Of a DNA stretch of 64,000 nt, positions 46,474-55,803 are shown piece by piece. Below the pieces are notes generated by a model. The model searched no databases. It was not told the origin of the DNA and worked only from the letters and a program-made list of their open reading frames with translations. The stretch is from Paramylibacter kogurei. GTDB lineage: Bacteria; Pseudomonadota; Alphaproteobacteria; Rhodobacterales; Rhodobacteraceae. Within the stretch, counting starts at the first letter, position 1; every line of letters starts with the position of its first letter. The translations under genes and the position numbers were made by a program. Location: assembly GCF_002742285.1 (NCBI RefSeq), contig NZ_MDGM01000012.1:186001-250000 (forward strand), written 5' to 3'.

Positions 46474-46804
46474 CGAACGCTATGCTCATAAAATCCTAAC
46501 GCATTTCACGCTATAACATTCCCGACGTCAAAGTGGTTTCACTTGTGCGCGGGCTGGCACCCGTGCGCTGGTTCCAAAATCATCGGTGGACAGGCGCAAG
46601 CCTAGGACAAACGGGTCTAAAACCCCCGTTTGAATGAACAACCGCAACGGCGGGCCCGCCCAATTCCAAGACCCATATGCAAATATGCATGAACCCTCGC
46701 AATCCAATTTGGTTGCGGGGCGTTTGTGCTGTTGATTTTATCAAACTGTCACAGTGTTTAACTATACACTGGCGCTGATGAATAACGCGCAGATGGGAAA
46801 AATC
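46474..46804. other. 331-base gap without a gene before ppk2
   Basis: No credible ORF. The first 50 bases are plain; 46531-46720 is dense in stem-loops (separate entry); the last 80 bases are AT-richer and lead to GGGAAAAATC before the ppk2 ATG. TATAAC at 46512-46517 could be a -10 box, but no good -35 is seen. Confidence 0.6.
46531..46720 (+). ncRNA. Candidate structured RNA (sRNA or ppk2 leader)
   Basis: Five consecutive hairpins are visible: AAGTG/CACTT (46531-46544, loop GTTT); GCGCGGG with CCCGTGCGC (46547-46568, 2-base bulge); AGGC/GCCT closed by a GCAA tetraloop (46592-46603); AAACGGG/CCCGTTT (46609-46631); and CCTCGCAA/TTGCGGGG (46695-46720, one wobble) with a further CCA/TGG inside the loop. 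A GC palindrome lies at 46649-46660. The block is clearly more GC-rich and structured than other gaps. It does not match tmRNA, SRP RNA, RNase P or a riboswitch that I know. Strand assumed from ppk2. Confidence 0.4.
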
Positions 46805-47722
46805 ATGAGCCTAGATAAACCAAACACCAACGACAGTTGGAGCAAAACCGAATTTCAGGATTATCTGGACGAAGAATTAGAACAGGAAATGTATGATTCC
46901 CATATTCCCGATGAATTGCGCAATCTTGACCGCCCACATAAAACCGACCCGATTGATCGCCATGTGTATTTTAACGAATTGTTCCGCCTGCAAGCGGAAT
47001 TGGTGAAATTACAAGAATGGGTGATCGAAACCAAATCCAAGGTTGTGATAATATTCGAGGGTCGCGATGCGGCCGGCAAGGGCGGCGTTATCAAACGCAT
47101 CACGCAGCGCCTGAACCCGCGCGTATGTCGCGTGGTGGCATTGCCCGCACCCAATGATCGCGAAACTTCGCAATGGTATTTTCAACGCTTCGTGCCGCAT
47201 TTGCCCGCAGGTGGTGAAATCGTTTTGTTTGATCGCTCATGGTATAATCGCGCGGGCGTGGAACGGGTGATGGGATTTGCCGATGACAATCAGGTTGATC
47301 AATTTTTTCACGACGTTCCCGAATTTGAACGCATGTTGGGGCGCTCTGGCATCAAGCTGATTAAATATTGGTTTTCGATCACGGACGAAGAACAACAATA
47401 CCGTTTCCTTACCCGCATCCACGACCCGATGAAACAATGGAAGCTGAGCCCAATGGATTTACAATCGCGCATCCGCTGGGAAGATTACACAATCGCAAAA
47501 GAGGAAATGCTACAACGCACCAACATACCAGAGGCACCTTGGTTCATTGTTGAGGGGAACGATAAAAAACGCGCACGCCTGAATTGCATGGATCATCTGT
47601 TGGCGCAAATCCCATATGGGGATGTGCCACATGATACGATCACGCTGCCCGAACGTGTTTCAAACCCCGATTATGAACGCGCGGTTTTGCCAACCGATCT
47701 GTATGTGCCGCAAAAATATTAA
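46805..47722 (+). CDS. ppk2: Polyphosphate kinase 2
   Basis: 305 aa, the length of single-domain class I PPK2. Transfers phosphate between polyphosphate and nucleoside diphosphates. Walker A FEGRDAAGKGG (84-94), Walker B region VLFDRSWYNRAGVERVMGF, lid module SITDEEQQYRFLTR and KQWKLSPMD. N-terminal helix DEELEQEMYDSHIPDELR is typical. Of several in-frame ATGs (46754, 46778, 46793, 46805) the last has the GGGAAAA site and best matches the family start. Class I enzymes favour GDP/ADP phosphorylation. Confidence 0.95.
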   Translation: MSLDKPNTNDSWSKTEFQDYLDEELEQEMYDSHIPDELRNLDRPHKTDPIDRHVYFNELFRLQAELVKLQEWVIETKSKVVIIFEGRDAAGKGGVIKRITQRLNPRVCRVVALPAPNDRETSQWYFQRFVPHLPAGGEIVLFDRSWYNRAGVERVMGFADDNQVDQFFHDVPEFERMLGRSGIKLIKYWFSITDEEQQYRFLTRIHDPMKQWKLSPMDLQSRIRWEDYTIAKEEMLQRTNIPEAPWFIVEGNDKKRARLNCMDHLLAQIPYGDVPHDTITLPERVSNPDYERAVLPTDLYVPQKY

Positions 47723-47976
47723 CGCAAGCGGCGGTAAATGATTTTATCGCTGTCTGATTTTTCAGGCCGCCCATTTGGCAAAATTGCATGATAGACGATG
47801 AAATCCAACCGATTGTCGTTGATGTCTTTGACGGATTTGGACACTTCGGTGCCAAATTCCGCCAAAGTGCCGCATTCGGGATGACGTGCGGAAATGTCTT
47901 CGAGCGTGAAATGCGCGCCGATATCCATTTTTGAAACCTCTTGGCGCAATATTTCGATGTGGTCATTTGTAAGCAT
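47719..47976 (-). CDS. Small conserved-looking protein of unknown function
   Basis: 85 aa with a strong GGGAGGA site 7 bases before the ATG, which supports that it is real. Sequence begins MLTNDHIEILRQEVSKMDIG, contains FTLEDISARHP and ends basic (KIIYRRLR). It looks like a compact alpha/beta or winged-helix-sized domain, but I recognise no family. Stop shares TTAA with the convergent ppk2. Precedes no obvious partner; the next minus-strand gene upstream is the DUF2254 protein, 62 bases away. Confidence 0.7.
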   Translation of the reverse strand: MLTNDHIEILRQEVSKMDIGAHFTLEDISARHPECGTLAEFGTEVSKSVKDINDNRLDFIVYHAILPNGRPEKSDSDKIIYRRLR

Positions 47977-48038
47977 GGCATTCCTCCCTATTGGTTGGAT
48001 CAGCCTAGCGTTGATGCCCCGCGTTTCAAAACGAAAAC

Positions 48039-49316
48039 TTACGCCAAGATTTCATCGCGCTGTTTCAAAATGAAATCCATATCCGCATCCAGCAGCGTTT
48101 TTTGTTTTGCGCTCTCGATCATCAAATCAATATGGGTTTTGAGAATATCGCGCGCATCATCATCCCCCAGATGATACAACCGCCCCAAAGCATCCAAAAT
48201 ATGTTTGGTCATTAACACATTCCCCGCCGCCGCACGGCGCAGCGGATGAAATGCTGTGTTGATCAAATCGCGCAATGTCATGCCCGGTAAATGCAACCGC
48301 GCAATCCCATCACCGTCACCGCGAATATGTTCGCGCAAACCGTGGCAAACGGGATTGCGCAATGCGGATGAAATTCGATCAATACAGGTGATCGCCGTAA
48401 ACGTATCATTGATCCCAGGCGACAGGGCGCGCAGGGCAATTTCGATCATCAAACGGATCGAAAAATCCACGTCCGACACAGGGGATCGTGACTCGGATAA
48501 CATCACGGCAGCTTGCACATATTGCGTCACCTCATCATCAGATGAAAGGTTATCTTTCGCATAGACATTTGCGATTTTTGACCCCTTGATCACAAAATCC
48601 CCGAACCCGTGGCAGAGCTGAAAATACAGATCATGTTTTTGCGCAAATGCGATCAAACCCTTGCTGTCGATTTCATCAATATAACCCGAACCATCGGCGC
48701 AAATACGCAATGCAACGTCTTGGTCGGTGTCATGTTTGGATTGAAATTCCTTGGGGTCTTCTGATGCGATCAACGCGTCAATATCGCGACCCAATTGTGA
48801 TGAAATCGCCGCCAGTTCTTCGTCTACTGTGACGCTAATGGATGCGGTGCGCACGAAATAAATCAACTGCAACACCGCCAATACCGCCAGCAACATGGTG
48901 ATGGTGACGGATATTTTTGGCACAAAATCAGCGGTGGTTTGATATAAAACTGTTAATGAAAACAAAAACGTACCGCCAAATAGCCCTGCGGTGAATTGGT
49001 TGACGCGATCGGATGTAAACCGTTGCAATAATCGCGGCCCAATATTACCCGCCGCCGTGGTGAACACCACCAATACAATGGAATACACCAGACCAAGCGT
49101 GGTGATCGACGCCGATGCCACCGTGCCAAGAACGCGCGCAGCCGTGGTTTCATTCACGGCCAGAAACGAAAACCAGCCCGTTTCAAACGCATTTGGGAAA
49201 TATCGATCTACGCCTAACCAGACAAAGGCAAAAAACCAGAAGGTCAACGCAATCAGCCCAGGAACCGTGGACAGTCCGCGCAGTTGTTTTAGCCGTTTGC
49301 GCAATGCGCTGATCAT
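48039..49316 (-). CDS. DUF2254 membrane protein
   Basis: 425 aa. Four membrane segments in the first 165 residues (ALTFWFFAFVWLGVDRYF, GTVASASITTLGLVYSIVLV, AGLFGGTFLFSLTVLY, ITMLLAVLAVLQLIYFV) then a long cytosolic domain. QFSPRLL-like motif appears as NIGPRLLQRFTSD, and SVDEE..., ALSPGINDTFTAITCIDRI match the DUF2254 pattern. Function of the family is unknown; it is sometimes likened to ion channels. GGGGG lies upstream of the ATG. Located 13 bases after the agmatinase gene, so possibly in its operon. Confidence 0.85.
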   Translation of the reverse strand: MISALRKRLKQLRGLSTVPGLIALTFWFFAFVWLGVDRYFPNAFETGWFSFLAVNETTAARVLGTVASASITTLGLVYSIVLVVFTTAAGNIGPRLLQRFTSDRVNQFTAGLFGGTFLFSLTVLYQTTADFVPKISVTITMLLAVLAVLQLIYFVRTASISVTVDEELAAISSQLGRDIDALIASEDPKEFQSKHDTDQDVALRICADGSGYIDEIDSKGLIAFAQKHDLYFQLCHGFGDFVIKGSKIANVYAKDNLSSDDEVTQYVQAAVMLSESRSPVSDVDFSIRLMIEIALRALSPGINDTFTAITCIDRISSALRNPVCHGLREHIRGDGDGIARLHLPGMTLRDLINTAFHPLRRAAAGNVLMTKHILDALGRLYHLGDDDARDILKTHIDLMIESAKQKTLLDADMDFILKQRDEILA

Positions 49317-49328
49317 GAAACCCCCTTG

Positions 49329-50297
49329 TTAAATGCGCCCGATCACGTGGCCCTTGGCACCTTTTTTCTGAGCCAGCAAACACAACCAATCATGCGCAAC
49401 CGTGGCCGCCGCCAATGCGGTGATTTCGCCGTGGTCATATGCGGGCGCGACCTCGACCACATCCATGCCGATCAGGTTTAGATCACCCATGCCTCGGATC
49501 AATTCCAATCCTTGCCAACTGGCCAATCCACCCACCACGGGCGTACCTGTGCCAGGGGCAAATGCGGGGTCAAACCCATCAATGTCGAACGAGATATAAA
49601 CAGGCGCATCGCCTGCGCGTTTTTTGATAATATCAAGCGCTGCATCAATGCCATTGCGATGCACCCAGGGCGCGGTCAGGATTTCAAAACCCGCATCCGT
49701 ATCATTATATGTACGAAGCCCAATTTGCGTGGATTTTGTTGTATCAATAATCCCATCCGCCGCAGCACGCGCAAACATCGTGCCGTGATCCAACTGCTTG
49801 CCATCATCGGGCCATGTGTCGCAATGGGCATCAAACTGTACCAACGCTATGGGGCCGTATTTTTCGGCGTGCGCCTTTAATAATGGATAGGCGATGAAAT
49901 GATCACCCCCAAGGGTCAACATTTTCGCATCCGATTTTAAAATTTCTCGTGCATGATCCGCGATGGTATCGGCAATTGTTTCGGGATGATGGGGGTCCAT
50001 GTAACAATCGCCATAATCTGTGACGGCAAGCGTATCAAATGGGAAAAACCCAAATGGAAATGCATCCAGTTCCGCCAATTGCGTTGATGCCTCGCGGATG
50101 GCGCGTGGGCCAAAACGACAGCCAGACCGATTGGTCACAGAACAATCATACGGCACACCGCTTACCACCACATCAACATCGTTCAATTCACGCGTATATC
50201 GGCGGCGCAGAAAGCTGAGCACACCAGAATAGGTACGATCATCCGAACGCCCCAAATTTTCATTTGATCGAAATGCAAAATCACCTTTGGTTGTCAT
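49329..50297 (-). CDS. speB: Agmatinase-family ureohydrolase
   Basis: 322 aa. Binuclear Mn ureohydrolase: GGDHF (130-134), DAHCDTW (156-162), SFDIDGFDPAFAPGTGTP with both metal aspartates, and DVVEVAPAYD at the end. Cleaves agmatine to putrescine plus urea; guanidinobutyrase or guanidinopropionase activity is an alternative, as these share the fold. AAGGATT lies before the ATG. Co-directional with the GS-like gene 11 bases upstream, which fits feeding of putrescine or gamma-aminobutyrate into the gamma-glutamyl route. Confidence 0.9.
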   Translation of the reverse strand: MTTKGDFAFRSNENLGRSDDRTYSGVLSFLRRRYTRELNDVDVVVSGVPYDCSVTNRSGCRFGPRAIREASTQLAELDAFPFGFFPFDTLAVTDYGDCYMDPHHPETIADTIADHAREILKSDAKMLTLGGDHFIAYPLLKAHAEKYGPIALVQFDAHCDTWPDDGKQLDHGTMFARAAADGIIDTTKSTQIGLRTYNDTDAGFEILTAPWVHRNGIDAALDIIKKRAGDAPVYISFDIDGFDPAFAPGTGTPVVGGLASWQGLELIRGMGDLNLIGMDVVEVAPAYDHGEITALAAATVAHDWLCLLAQKKGAKGHVIGRI

Positions 50298-50308
50298 GGT
50301 TGCAATCC

Positions 50309-51706
50309 TTATAGTCGGTTGAGGTAGGTGCGATATTCAATGGGTGCGATTTCTGTGGTTAATTGCGCAATTTCATCGCGGCGCACGGTGGCATAAATAT
50401 CGCGATATTCTGCGCCAAAAATTTGGGCGGCAATATTCGATGTTGCGAATTTATCAACGGCTGTTGACCAATCATGGGTTAGCTTTTCAGGGATCACCGC
50501 TTCATCGGCATCAATCGCGGGTGGCACGGGCAATTTATTATCCAGCCCATGTAACATCCCACCCAAAATCGCGGCAAAGGCAAGGTATGGATTTACATCC
50601 GCACCGCTGATCCGATGTTCCAGACGTGCGGCGCGATTATCCGTATCGGGCAGACGGATCGCAGCGCCACGATGATCCAATCCCCAATTGGGATGGGTTG
50701 GCGCAAAGCTGTTTGCCTGAAAACGGCGATATGAATTGAGGTGAGGCGCAAAAATCGCCTGTAATTCTGGCATGGTTTCCAAAACACCACCAACGGCGTG
50801 GAACAGACGTTCGCCCACACCATCATCGCTGGCGAAAATATTATTGCCATCATCATCCAACACAGATGCGTGCAAATGCATCCCATTGCCCGGGTGTTCG
50901 GCGTATGGTTTGGCCATAAACGTGGCCTCCATCCCGTGGTTTTGCACCACACCGCGCACCAGACGGCGAAACATCAACGCTGTGTCGGCTGCAAACAGCA
51001 CATTATCGGTATGCTGAAAATTAATTTCGAATTGGCCCGGGCCAAATTCTGCGATCAATGTGTCAATCGGCATGTCCATCGCCAATGCGGCGGCCTGAAT
51101 ATCGCGCAACAAATCCTCTGATCGGCTGAGAACATCCAGATCATAGTTTTGCGCATCGGGCGACCAATCGGGCGGTGTTGGGGATTGATCGGGGTCATCG
51201 CGCGGATGGAATACGTAAAATTCCAATTCACAGGCAATCACAGGGTGAAGCCCCTGCGCCTTGAACCGATCCCAGACATTGGCCAGTATTTGGCGCGATG
51301 ACAGCGTGCTAATTTCGCCATTATCATCTGTCATTTCGACCAAAATTTGCGCCACATCGCCATCGGCCCATGGCACGTTGCAAAGGGTTTCAACAACAGG
51401 CACCAAATTTGCATCGGGATCACCCGAAACAATGCCAAGCCCCGTTTCCTCCACATCATTGCCCAAAATATTGGGGCAATATGTGGACATGGGCAGGCGC
51501 ACGCTGCCTTTGCCAAGTTTGTCAATTTCGCTACTCGGGAGCCATTTGCCGCGCAGTACCGCGTTCATGTCACATAACATGATTTCAATGCGTTCGGGCG
51601 TGCCATGTGTTTGGCAATATTCGGTGTAGATGTCTGAAAAATTGGACACGTTGATCTTCTCATTATAAGGTTGGTTTACACTATCAGGCGGATTGATTTT
51701 GTCCAC
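50309..51706 (-). CDS. Glutamine synthetase-like gamma-glutamylamine ligase (PuuA-like), copy 1
   Basis: 465 aa in this frame. GS-III/PuuA-type ligase: ACELEFYVF (ATP/glutamate site), AEFGPGQFEINFQHTDNVLF, GNGMHLHASVLDDDGNNIF, NSYRRFQANSFAPTHPNWG and RLEHRISGADVNPYLAFAAI. Unlike true GlnA, it lacks the adenylylation loop and has the short length of amine ligases. It should couple glutamate to an amine with ATP. The ATG at 51706 leaves only 43 bases to the divergent GS-like gene; a GTG at 51649, with GAGAAG upstream and TATAAT just before it, is a credible alternative start (446 aa). Confidence 0.88.
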   Translation of the reverse strand: MDKINPPDSVNQPYNEKINVSNFSDIYTEYCQTHGTPERIEIMLCDMNAVLRGKWLPSSEIDKLGKGSVRLPMSTYCPNILGNDVEETGLGIVSGDPDANLVPVVETLCNVPWADGDVAQILVEMTDDNGEISTLSSRQILANVWDRFKAQGLHPVIACELEFYVFHPRDDPDQSPTPPDWSPDAQNYDLDVLSRSEDLLRDIQAAALAMDMPIDTLIAEFGPGQFEINFQHTDNVLFAADTALMFRRLVRGVVQNHGMEATFMAKPYAEHPGNGMHLHASVLDDDGNNIFASDDGVGERLFHAVGGVLETMPELQAIFAPHLNSYRRFQANSFAPTHPNWGLDHRGAAIRLPDTDNRAARLEHRISGADVNPYLAFAAILGGMLHGLDNKLPVPPAIDADEAVIPEKLTHDWSTAVDKFATSNIAAQIFGAEYRDIYATVRRDEIAQLTTEIAPIEYRTYLNRL

Positions 51707-51749
51707 TGTATGTGCGCCAGATCGGCATAATTTATAACAGGATACTATC

Positions 51750-53117
51750 GTGAGTAACGCATCTGCTAAAGGCTGGCTCGATAACGTGCCAGACGCGTTT
51801 AAAACCTATCGTAATAATCGCCAACTGGACGAGGTGGAATGTATCATTCCCGATCTTGCGGGCATGTCGCGCGGCAAGGCAATGCCCGCGTATAAATTTT
51901 CACCTGATGAAACATTTTTCCTGCCTATATCATTGTTTTATCAAACAATTTCAGGCGAATATGTGGATATGGATATTGAAAATCAATGGCTTGAAAAAGA
52001 CATTGTTTTGCGCCCCGATATGGGCACGGTTACGGCTGTTCCTTGGGCCGAAGACCCCACCATGCAGGTGATCAATGATCTGGAAACACGCGATGGCACG
52101 CCATTGCCAATTGCACCGCGCAATGTGTTGAAACATGTGCTAAAGCTTTATGCAGATCAAGGTTGGCGCCCCGTTGTCGCACCCGAATTGGAATTTTATC
52201 TAACCACGCCCAATACCGATCCCACCGATGATATTGAACCCATGACAGGACGCACAGGGCGCAAGGGTGCGGGACGCCAAGCGTTTTCCATGGTTGCCGT
52301 GGATGAATATGGCGAAGTGATCGATAAAATCTATGATTACGCCGATGCCCAAGGATTGTTGATTGATACCGTAATCCAAGAAGGCGGTGCGGGACAAATT
52401 GAAATTAATTTGATGCATGGCGATCCGCTGGCGCTGGCTGATCAGGTGTTTTATTTCAAACGCACCATCCGCGAAGCAGCGCTAAAATACGGGGTTTTTG
52501 CGACATTCATGGCCAAACCGATGCGCGATGAACCCGGCAGTGCAATGCATATTCACCAAAGCATCGAAGACATCAAAACCGGCGAAAACATTTTTTCCGA
52601 CAAGGATGGCAAACCCACCGATGCGTTTTATCATTTCATTGGCGGGTCACAAAAACATATCCAATCGGCGATGCCACTGCTCGCGCCATATGTGAATTCA
52701 TATCGCCGCATTTCAGGCCAGATGAGCGCGCCAACCAATTTGGAATGGGCCGAGGATAATCGCACCACCGGTATCCGCGTGCCAAATTCAGGGCCCAAGG
52801 CACGGCGCGTGGAAAACCGTGTGACGGGTAGCGATACAAACCCGTATTTGTCCATCGCGGCAAGTTTGGCGGCGGGCTATCTGGGGATGATGAATAAAAT
52901 CGAACCCCGCCCAGAGGCCAAGAAAGAGGTTTATAAATCCGAACTTCCCTATAGTTTGAATTCCGCCTTGCGCCAGTTTGATATGGCAACCGAATATCGC
53001 GCCGTTTTGGGCGAAGAGTTCTGTAAACTTTACAGCGATATTAAACATGCCGAACTGGATGAATATCAGCGCGAAATTTCACCATGGGAACGCGAACATC
53101 TGTTGTTGCAGGCCTAA
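51750..53117 (+). CDS. puuA: Glutamine synthetase-like gamma-glutamylamine ligase (PuuA-like), copy 2
   Basis: 455 aa from a GTG start (AGGATAC upstream). Motifs: PDLAGMSRGKAMP (the non-GlnA N-terminal beta-grasp), APELEFYLTTPN, GGAGQIEINLMHGDPLALAD, GSAMHIHQSIED, NSYRRISGQMSAPTNLEWAE, VENRVTGSDTNPYLSIAASL. Closest in type to gamma-glutamylputrescine synthetase. Clearly diverged from copy 1, so the two likely act on different amines. The FAD oxidase gene begins at the base after its stop, as in Puu pathways (ligase then oxidase). Confidence 0.9.
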   Translation: MSNASAKGWLDNVPDAFKTYRNNRQLDEVECIIPDLAGMSRGKAMPAYKFSPDETFFLPISLFYQTISGEYVDMDIENQWLEKDIVLRPDMGTVTAVPWAEDPTMQVINDLETRDGTPLPIAPRNVLKHVLKLYADQGWRPVVAPELEFYLTTPNTDPTDDIEPMTGRTGRKGAGRQAFSMVAVDEYGEVIDKIYDYADAQGLLIDTVIQEGGAGQIEINLMHGDPLALADQVFYFKRTIREAALKYGVFATFMAKPMRDEPGSAMHIHQSIEDIKTGENIFSDKDGKPTDAFYHFIGGSQKHIQSAMPLLAPYVNSYRRISGQMSAPTNLEWAEDNRTTGIRVPNSGPKARRVENRVTGSDTNPYLSIAASLAAGYLGMMNKIEPRPEAKKEVYKSELPYSLNSALRQFDMATEYRAVLGEEFCKLYSDIKHAELDEYQREISPWEREHLLLQA

Positions 53118-54425
53118 ATGGCGGCCTTGGATTTATTGACGGCGAATGATGTGGCGGGGGAATATCCCGCATCATATTACGCCGCCACTGCCAAACCATT
53201 ACCGATATTTCCACCTGCGAAGGGTGGCATTGATGCGGATATTTGCATCATTGGTGCGGGGTTTACCGGGTTATCATCTGCGCTTCATCTGGCGCGGGCA
53301 GGGTATCACGTGGTGGTGTTGGATGCACAACGCATCGGATTTGGTGCATCAGGGCGCAATGGTGGGCAGGTTGGCAAAGGCCAGCGTCTGGAACAGGACG
53401 AATTGGAAACCATGCTGGGGTGCGAACATGCCCGCGCGCTTTGGGATATTTCCCAAGACGCGGTGCAATTGGTCAAAGATTTATGCGCAGATATGCCCGA
53501 TTGTGCATTTCAACATGGGTTAATCCATGCCGCACACCGCGAACGATATGTGGGGCATGAACATGTCTATGTTGATAAAATGGCCGCTGAATATGATTAC
53601 CCACATATGCAAAAATTGGATCGCGCGGCGTTGCGCGATTTGGTCAATTCCGATGCTTATTTCGGTGGCTCGCTTGATATGAACGCGGGGCATATTCACC
53701 CGCTGCGCTTTGCGCTTGGGATGGCGCGAAAATGCGTGGATGCGGAGGTGCAGTTTTTTGAACAATCGCGGGTGGTGCGCATTGAACATGGTGCGCGTGC
53801 CACTGTGCATACAGGCGATGCAAAGGTCAGCGCGGATTTTGTCATTGTTGCCTGCAATGGGTATCTTGGCAATCTGGAACCACAGGTCGCCCGCCATGTG
53901 ATGCCGATTGGCAATTACATCGTGGCAACCGAACCGATGGACACAGCGCAAATGAACGCAGTGGTGAAAAACCATTACGCGGTGGCGGATACAAAATTCG
54001 TGGTGAATTATTTTCGGTTCTCTGATGACAATCGATTGTTGTTTGGGGGCACGGAATCCTATGGCTATAAATTTCCACGCGATATTGCGGGAAAGGTGCG
54101 CAAACCCATGGCGGCGATTTTCCCACAACTGGCAGATATCAAAATTGATTACGCATGGGGTGGAACCCTTGGGATTACTATGAACCGTATGCCCCATTTT
54201 TATCGCGCAGCGGGGAATATCATTTCGCTGTCTGGGTATTCTGGGCATGGGGTTGCCATGGCGACAATGGGCGGGAAATTGGCGGCAGAGGTCGTTCAAG
54301 GCCAAGCAGAACGATTTGACATTATGGCAAATGTACCAAGCCAGAAATTTCCAGGCGGGGTGGCGCTGCGTCATCCATTGCTGATCGCAGCGATGCTTTG
54401 GTATTCGCTGCGCGACAAATTGTAA
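53118..54425 (+). CDS. puuB: FAD-dependent gamma-glutamylputrescine oxidase-like (PuuB)
   Basis: 435 aa DAO-family flavoprotein. FAD motif DADICIIGAGFTGLSSALHL (residues 40-59) followed by GFGASGRNGGQVGKGQR, the PuuB-type segment, and near the C-terminus YAWGGTLGITMNRMPHF and SGYSGHGVAMATMGGKLAAE. Oxidises the gamma-glutamylated amine to the aldehyde. Translationally linked to the GS-like gene (no gap). The aldehyde dehydrogenase (PuuC) that would come next is not in the window. Confidence 0.88.
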   Translation: MAALDLLTANDVAGEYPASYYAATAKPLPIFPPAKGGIDADICIIGAGFTGLSSALHLARAGYHVVVLDAQRIGFGASGRNGGQVGKGQRLEQDELETMLGCEHARALWDISQDAVQLVKDLCADMPDCAFQHGLIHAAHRERYVGHEHVYVDKMAAEYDYPHMQKLDRAALRDLVNSDAYFGGSLDMNAGHIHPLRFALGMARKCVDAEVQFFEQSRVVRIEHGARATVHTGDAKVSADFVIVACNGYLGNLEPQVARHVMPIGNYIVATEPMDTAQMNAVVKNHYAVADTKFVVNYFRFSDDNRLLFGGTESYGYKFPRDIAGKVRKPMAAIFPQLADIKIDYAWGGTLGITMNRMPHFYRAAGNIISLSGYSGHGVAMATMGGKLAAEVVQGQAERFDIMANVPSQKFPGGVALRHPLLIAAMLWYSLRDKL

Positions 54426-54433
54426 GGATTGAT

Positions 54434-55798
54434 ATGCCCAAATTCATAGCCGAACCTGCGCGGCGCGTGGATGTGATCCATGATACGGATGTACTGGTTG
54501 TTGGTTCTGGCCCCGGGGGCTTGGCCGCGGCATTGGCGGCGGCGCGTGCGGGCGTGGATGTCACGCTGGTGGAACGCTTTGGTTGCATGGGTGGGAATAT
54601 CACCACCGTGGGTGTCGAAGGTTTTGCATGGTATCGCCATGAACAAACAATAGAGGCCGGCGGCATCGGCATGGAATTTGAAACCCGCGCCAAGGAAATG
54701 GGCGCGGCCGTTCCCGAAAGCCAATCATTGTCTTATGAATTGGATAGCGAGGGTTTCAAACTGGTCGCCGATCAATTGGTGGAACAGGCAGGGGTGCGCC
54801 CGATGTTGCACCGCCAATTTGTTGCCCCCATCATGGAAGGTGACGCCATTGTGGGCATCATCACCGAAAGCAAAGCAGGGCGCGAGGCAATCATGGGGCG
54901 CGTAGTTATTGATGCCACGGGTGATGCCGATATTGCCCAACGCGCAGGTGCGCCTACCAACAAAACCCCCGTTGAACAGATGCAGGCCGCATCGGTGATG
55001 TTTCATCTGGCAGGTGTTGATAAAACCGCGTTCATGGCGGGGGTGAATGCGGATCCGCAAACCTATGCCGATTGGGCGACGGGTGAATGGGAAATTGAAA
55101 CCAGCGGCAAAGAAGACGATATGTTTTCGCCATTCTTGGCAAAACCGTTTGAACGGGCCATCAAGGATGGGGTGATCCCTGCACATCTGAATACCATTGG
55201 GGGCACTTGGGGTGCGGTGCATGACAGTGGTGAAATGACCTATATGAATTTGGTGCATTTGGCGGGGTGTGATGGCACCGATCCCGAAAGCATGACCAAG
55301 TTCGAAATCGAAGGGCGCAAACAAGCAATGCACGCGATTAATGCGCTGCGCAAATATACACCCGGCTGTGGCGATGTGCGGTTGCGCAATTTTGGCATGA
55401 CCATCGGTATTCGTGATACGCGCAAGATTGATGCGATCTATAACATGACCGAAACGGATGTCCGCGAACAGGGGCGGTTTGACGATAGCATCGGAATTTA
55501 TCCTGAATTTATAGATGGATACGGCATTTTAATTCTGCCCACCACAGGGCGATATATGCAAATTCCATATCGTTCAATGTTGCCCAAGGGCGTGAAAAAC
55601 CTGTTGGTGGCGGGGCGTGCCATTGGCGGGGATAAAATTGCCCATGCCGCCACGCGCAACATGGCCTGTTGTGCGGTTGCAGGACAGGGCGCTGGCATTG
55701 CCGCCGCATTGGCCGTGCGTGAAAATCGCGATGTGGATAGCGTGGATATCGGCGCCGTTCAAACCGAATTGCGCCGCCAAGGTGTTCGGATTGATTAA
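54434..55798 (+). CDS. FAD-dependent oxidoreductase (FAD_oxidored family)
   Basis: 454 aa. Start at 54434 after AAGGATTG. N-terminal dinucleotide site TDVLVVGSGPGGLAAALAAA (18-37), then ERFGCMGGNITTVGVEGF, VIDATGDADIAQRAG and a C-terminal VAGRAIGGDKIAHAATRNMA. This is the pfam12831-type fold, which includes many uncharacterised flavoproteins of sugar, amine and sulphur metabolism. It follows puuB by 8 bases, so likely takes part in oxidation of the same imported compound. Two adjacent cysteines (MACCAVAGQGAG) sit near the flavin end. Exact reaction unknown. Confidence 0.83.
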   Translation: MPKFIAEPARRVDVIHDTDVLVVGSGPGGLAAALAAARAGVDVTLVERFGCMGGNITTVGVEGFAWYRHEQTIEAGGIGMEFETRAKEMGAAVPESQSLSYELDSEGFKLVADQLVEQAGVRPMLHRQFVAPIMEGDAIVGIITESKAGREAIMGRVVIDATGDADIAQRAGAPTNKTPVEQMQAASVMFHLAGVDKTAFMAGVNADPQTYADWATGEWEIETSGKEDDMFSPFLAKPFERAIKDGVIPAHLNTIGGTWGAVHDSGEMTYMNLVHLAGCDGTDPESMTKFEIEGRKQAMHAINALRKYTPGCGDVRLRNFGMTIGIRDTRKIDAIYNMTETDVREQGRFDDSIGIYPEFIDGYGILILPTTGRYMQIPYRSMLPKGVKNLLVAGRAIGGDKIAHAATRNMACCAVAGQGAGIAAALAVRENRDVDSVDIGAVQTELRRQGVRID

Positions 55799-55803
55799 AC
55801 CGT

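Noticed and set aside
46561..46600. GGTTCCAAAATC resembled a T-arm of a tRNA-like or tmRNA domain
   Set aside because: The T-loop does not fit GGTTCGAATCC, no CCA end or acceptor stem is nearby, and no tag reading frame is seen.
53520..54374. 284-codon open frame on the minus strand
   Set aside because: Antisense shadow of puuB; the sense frame carries all FAD-binding motifs.
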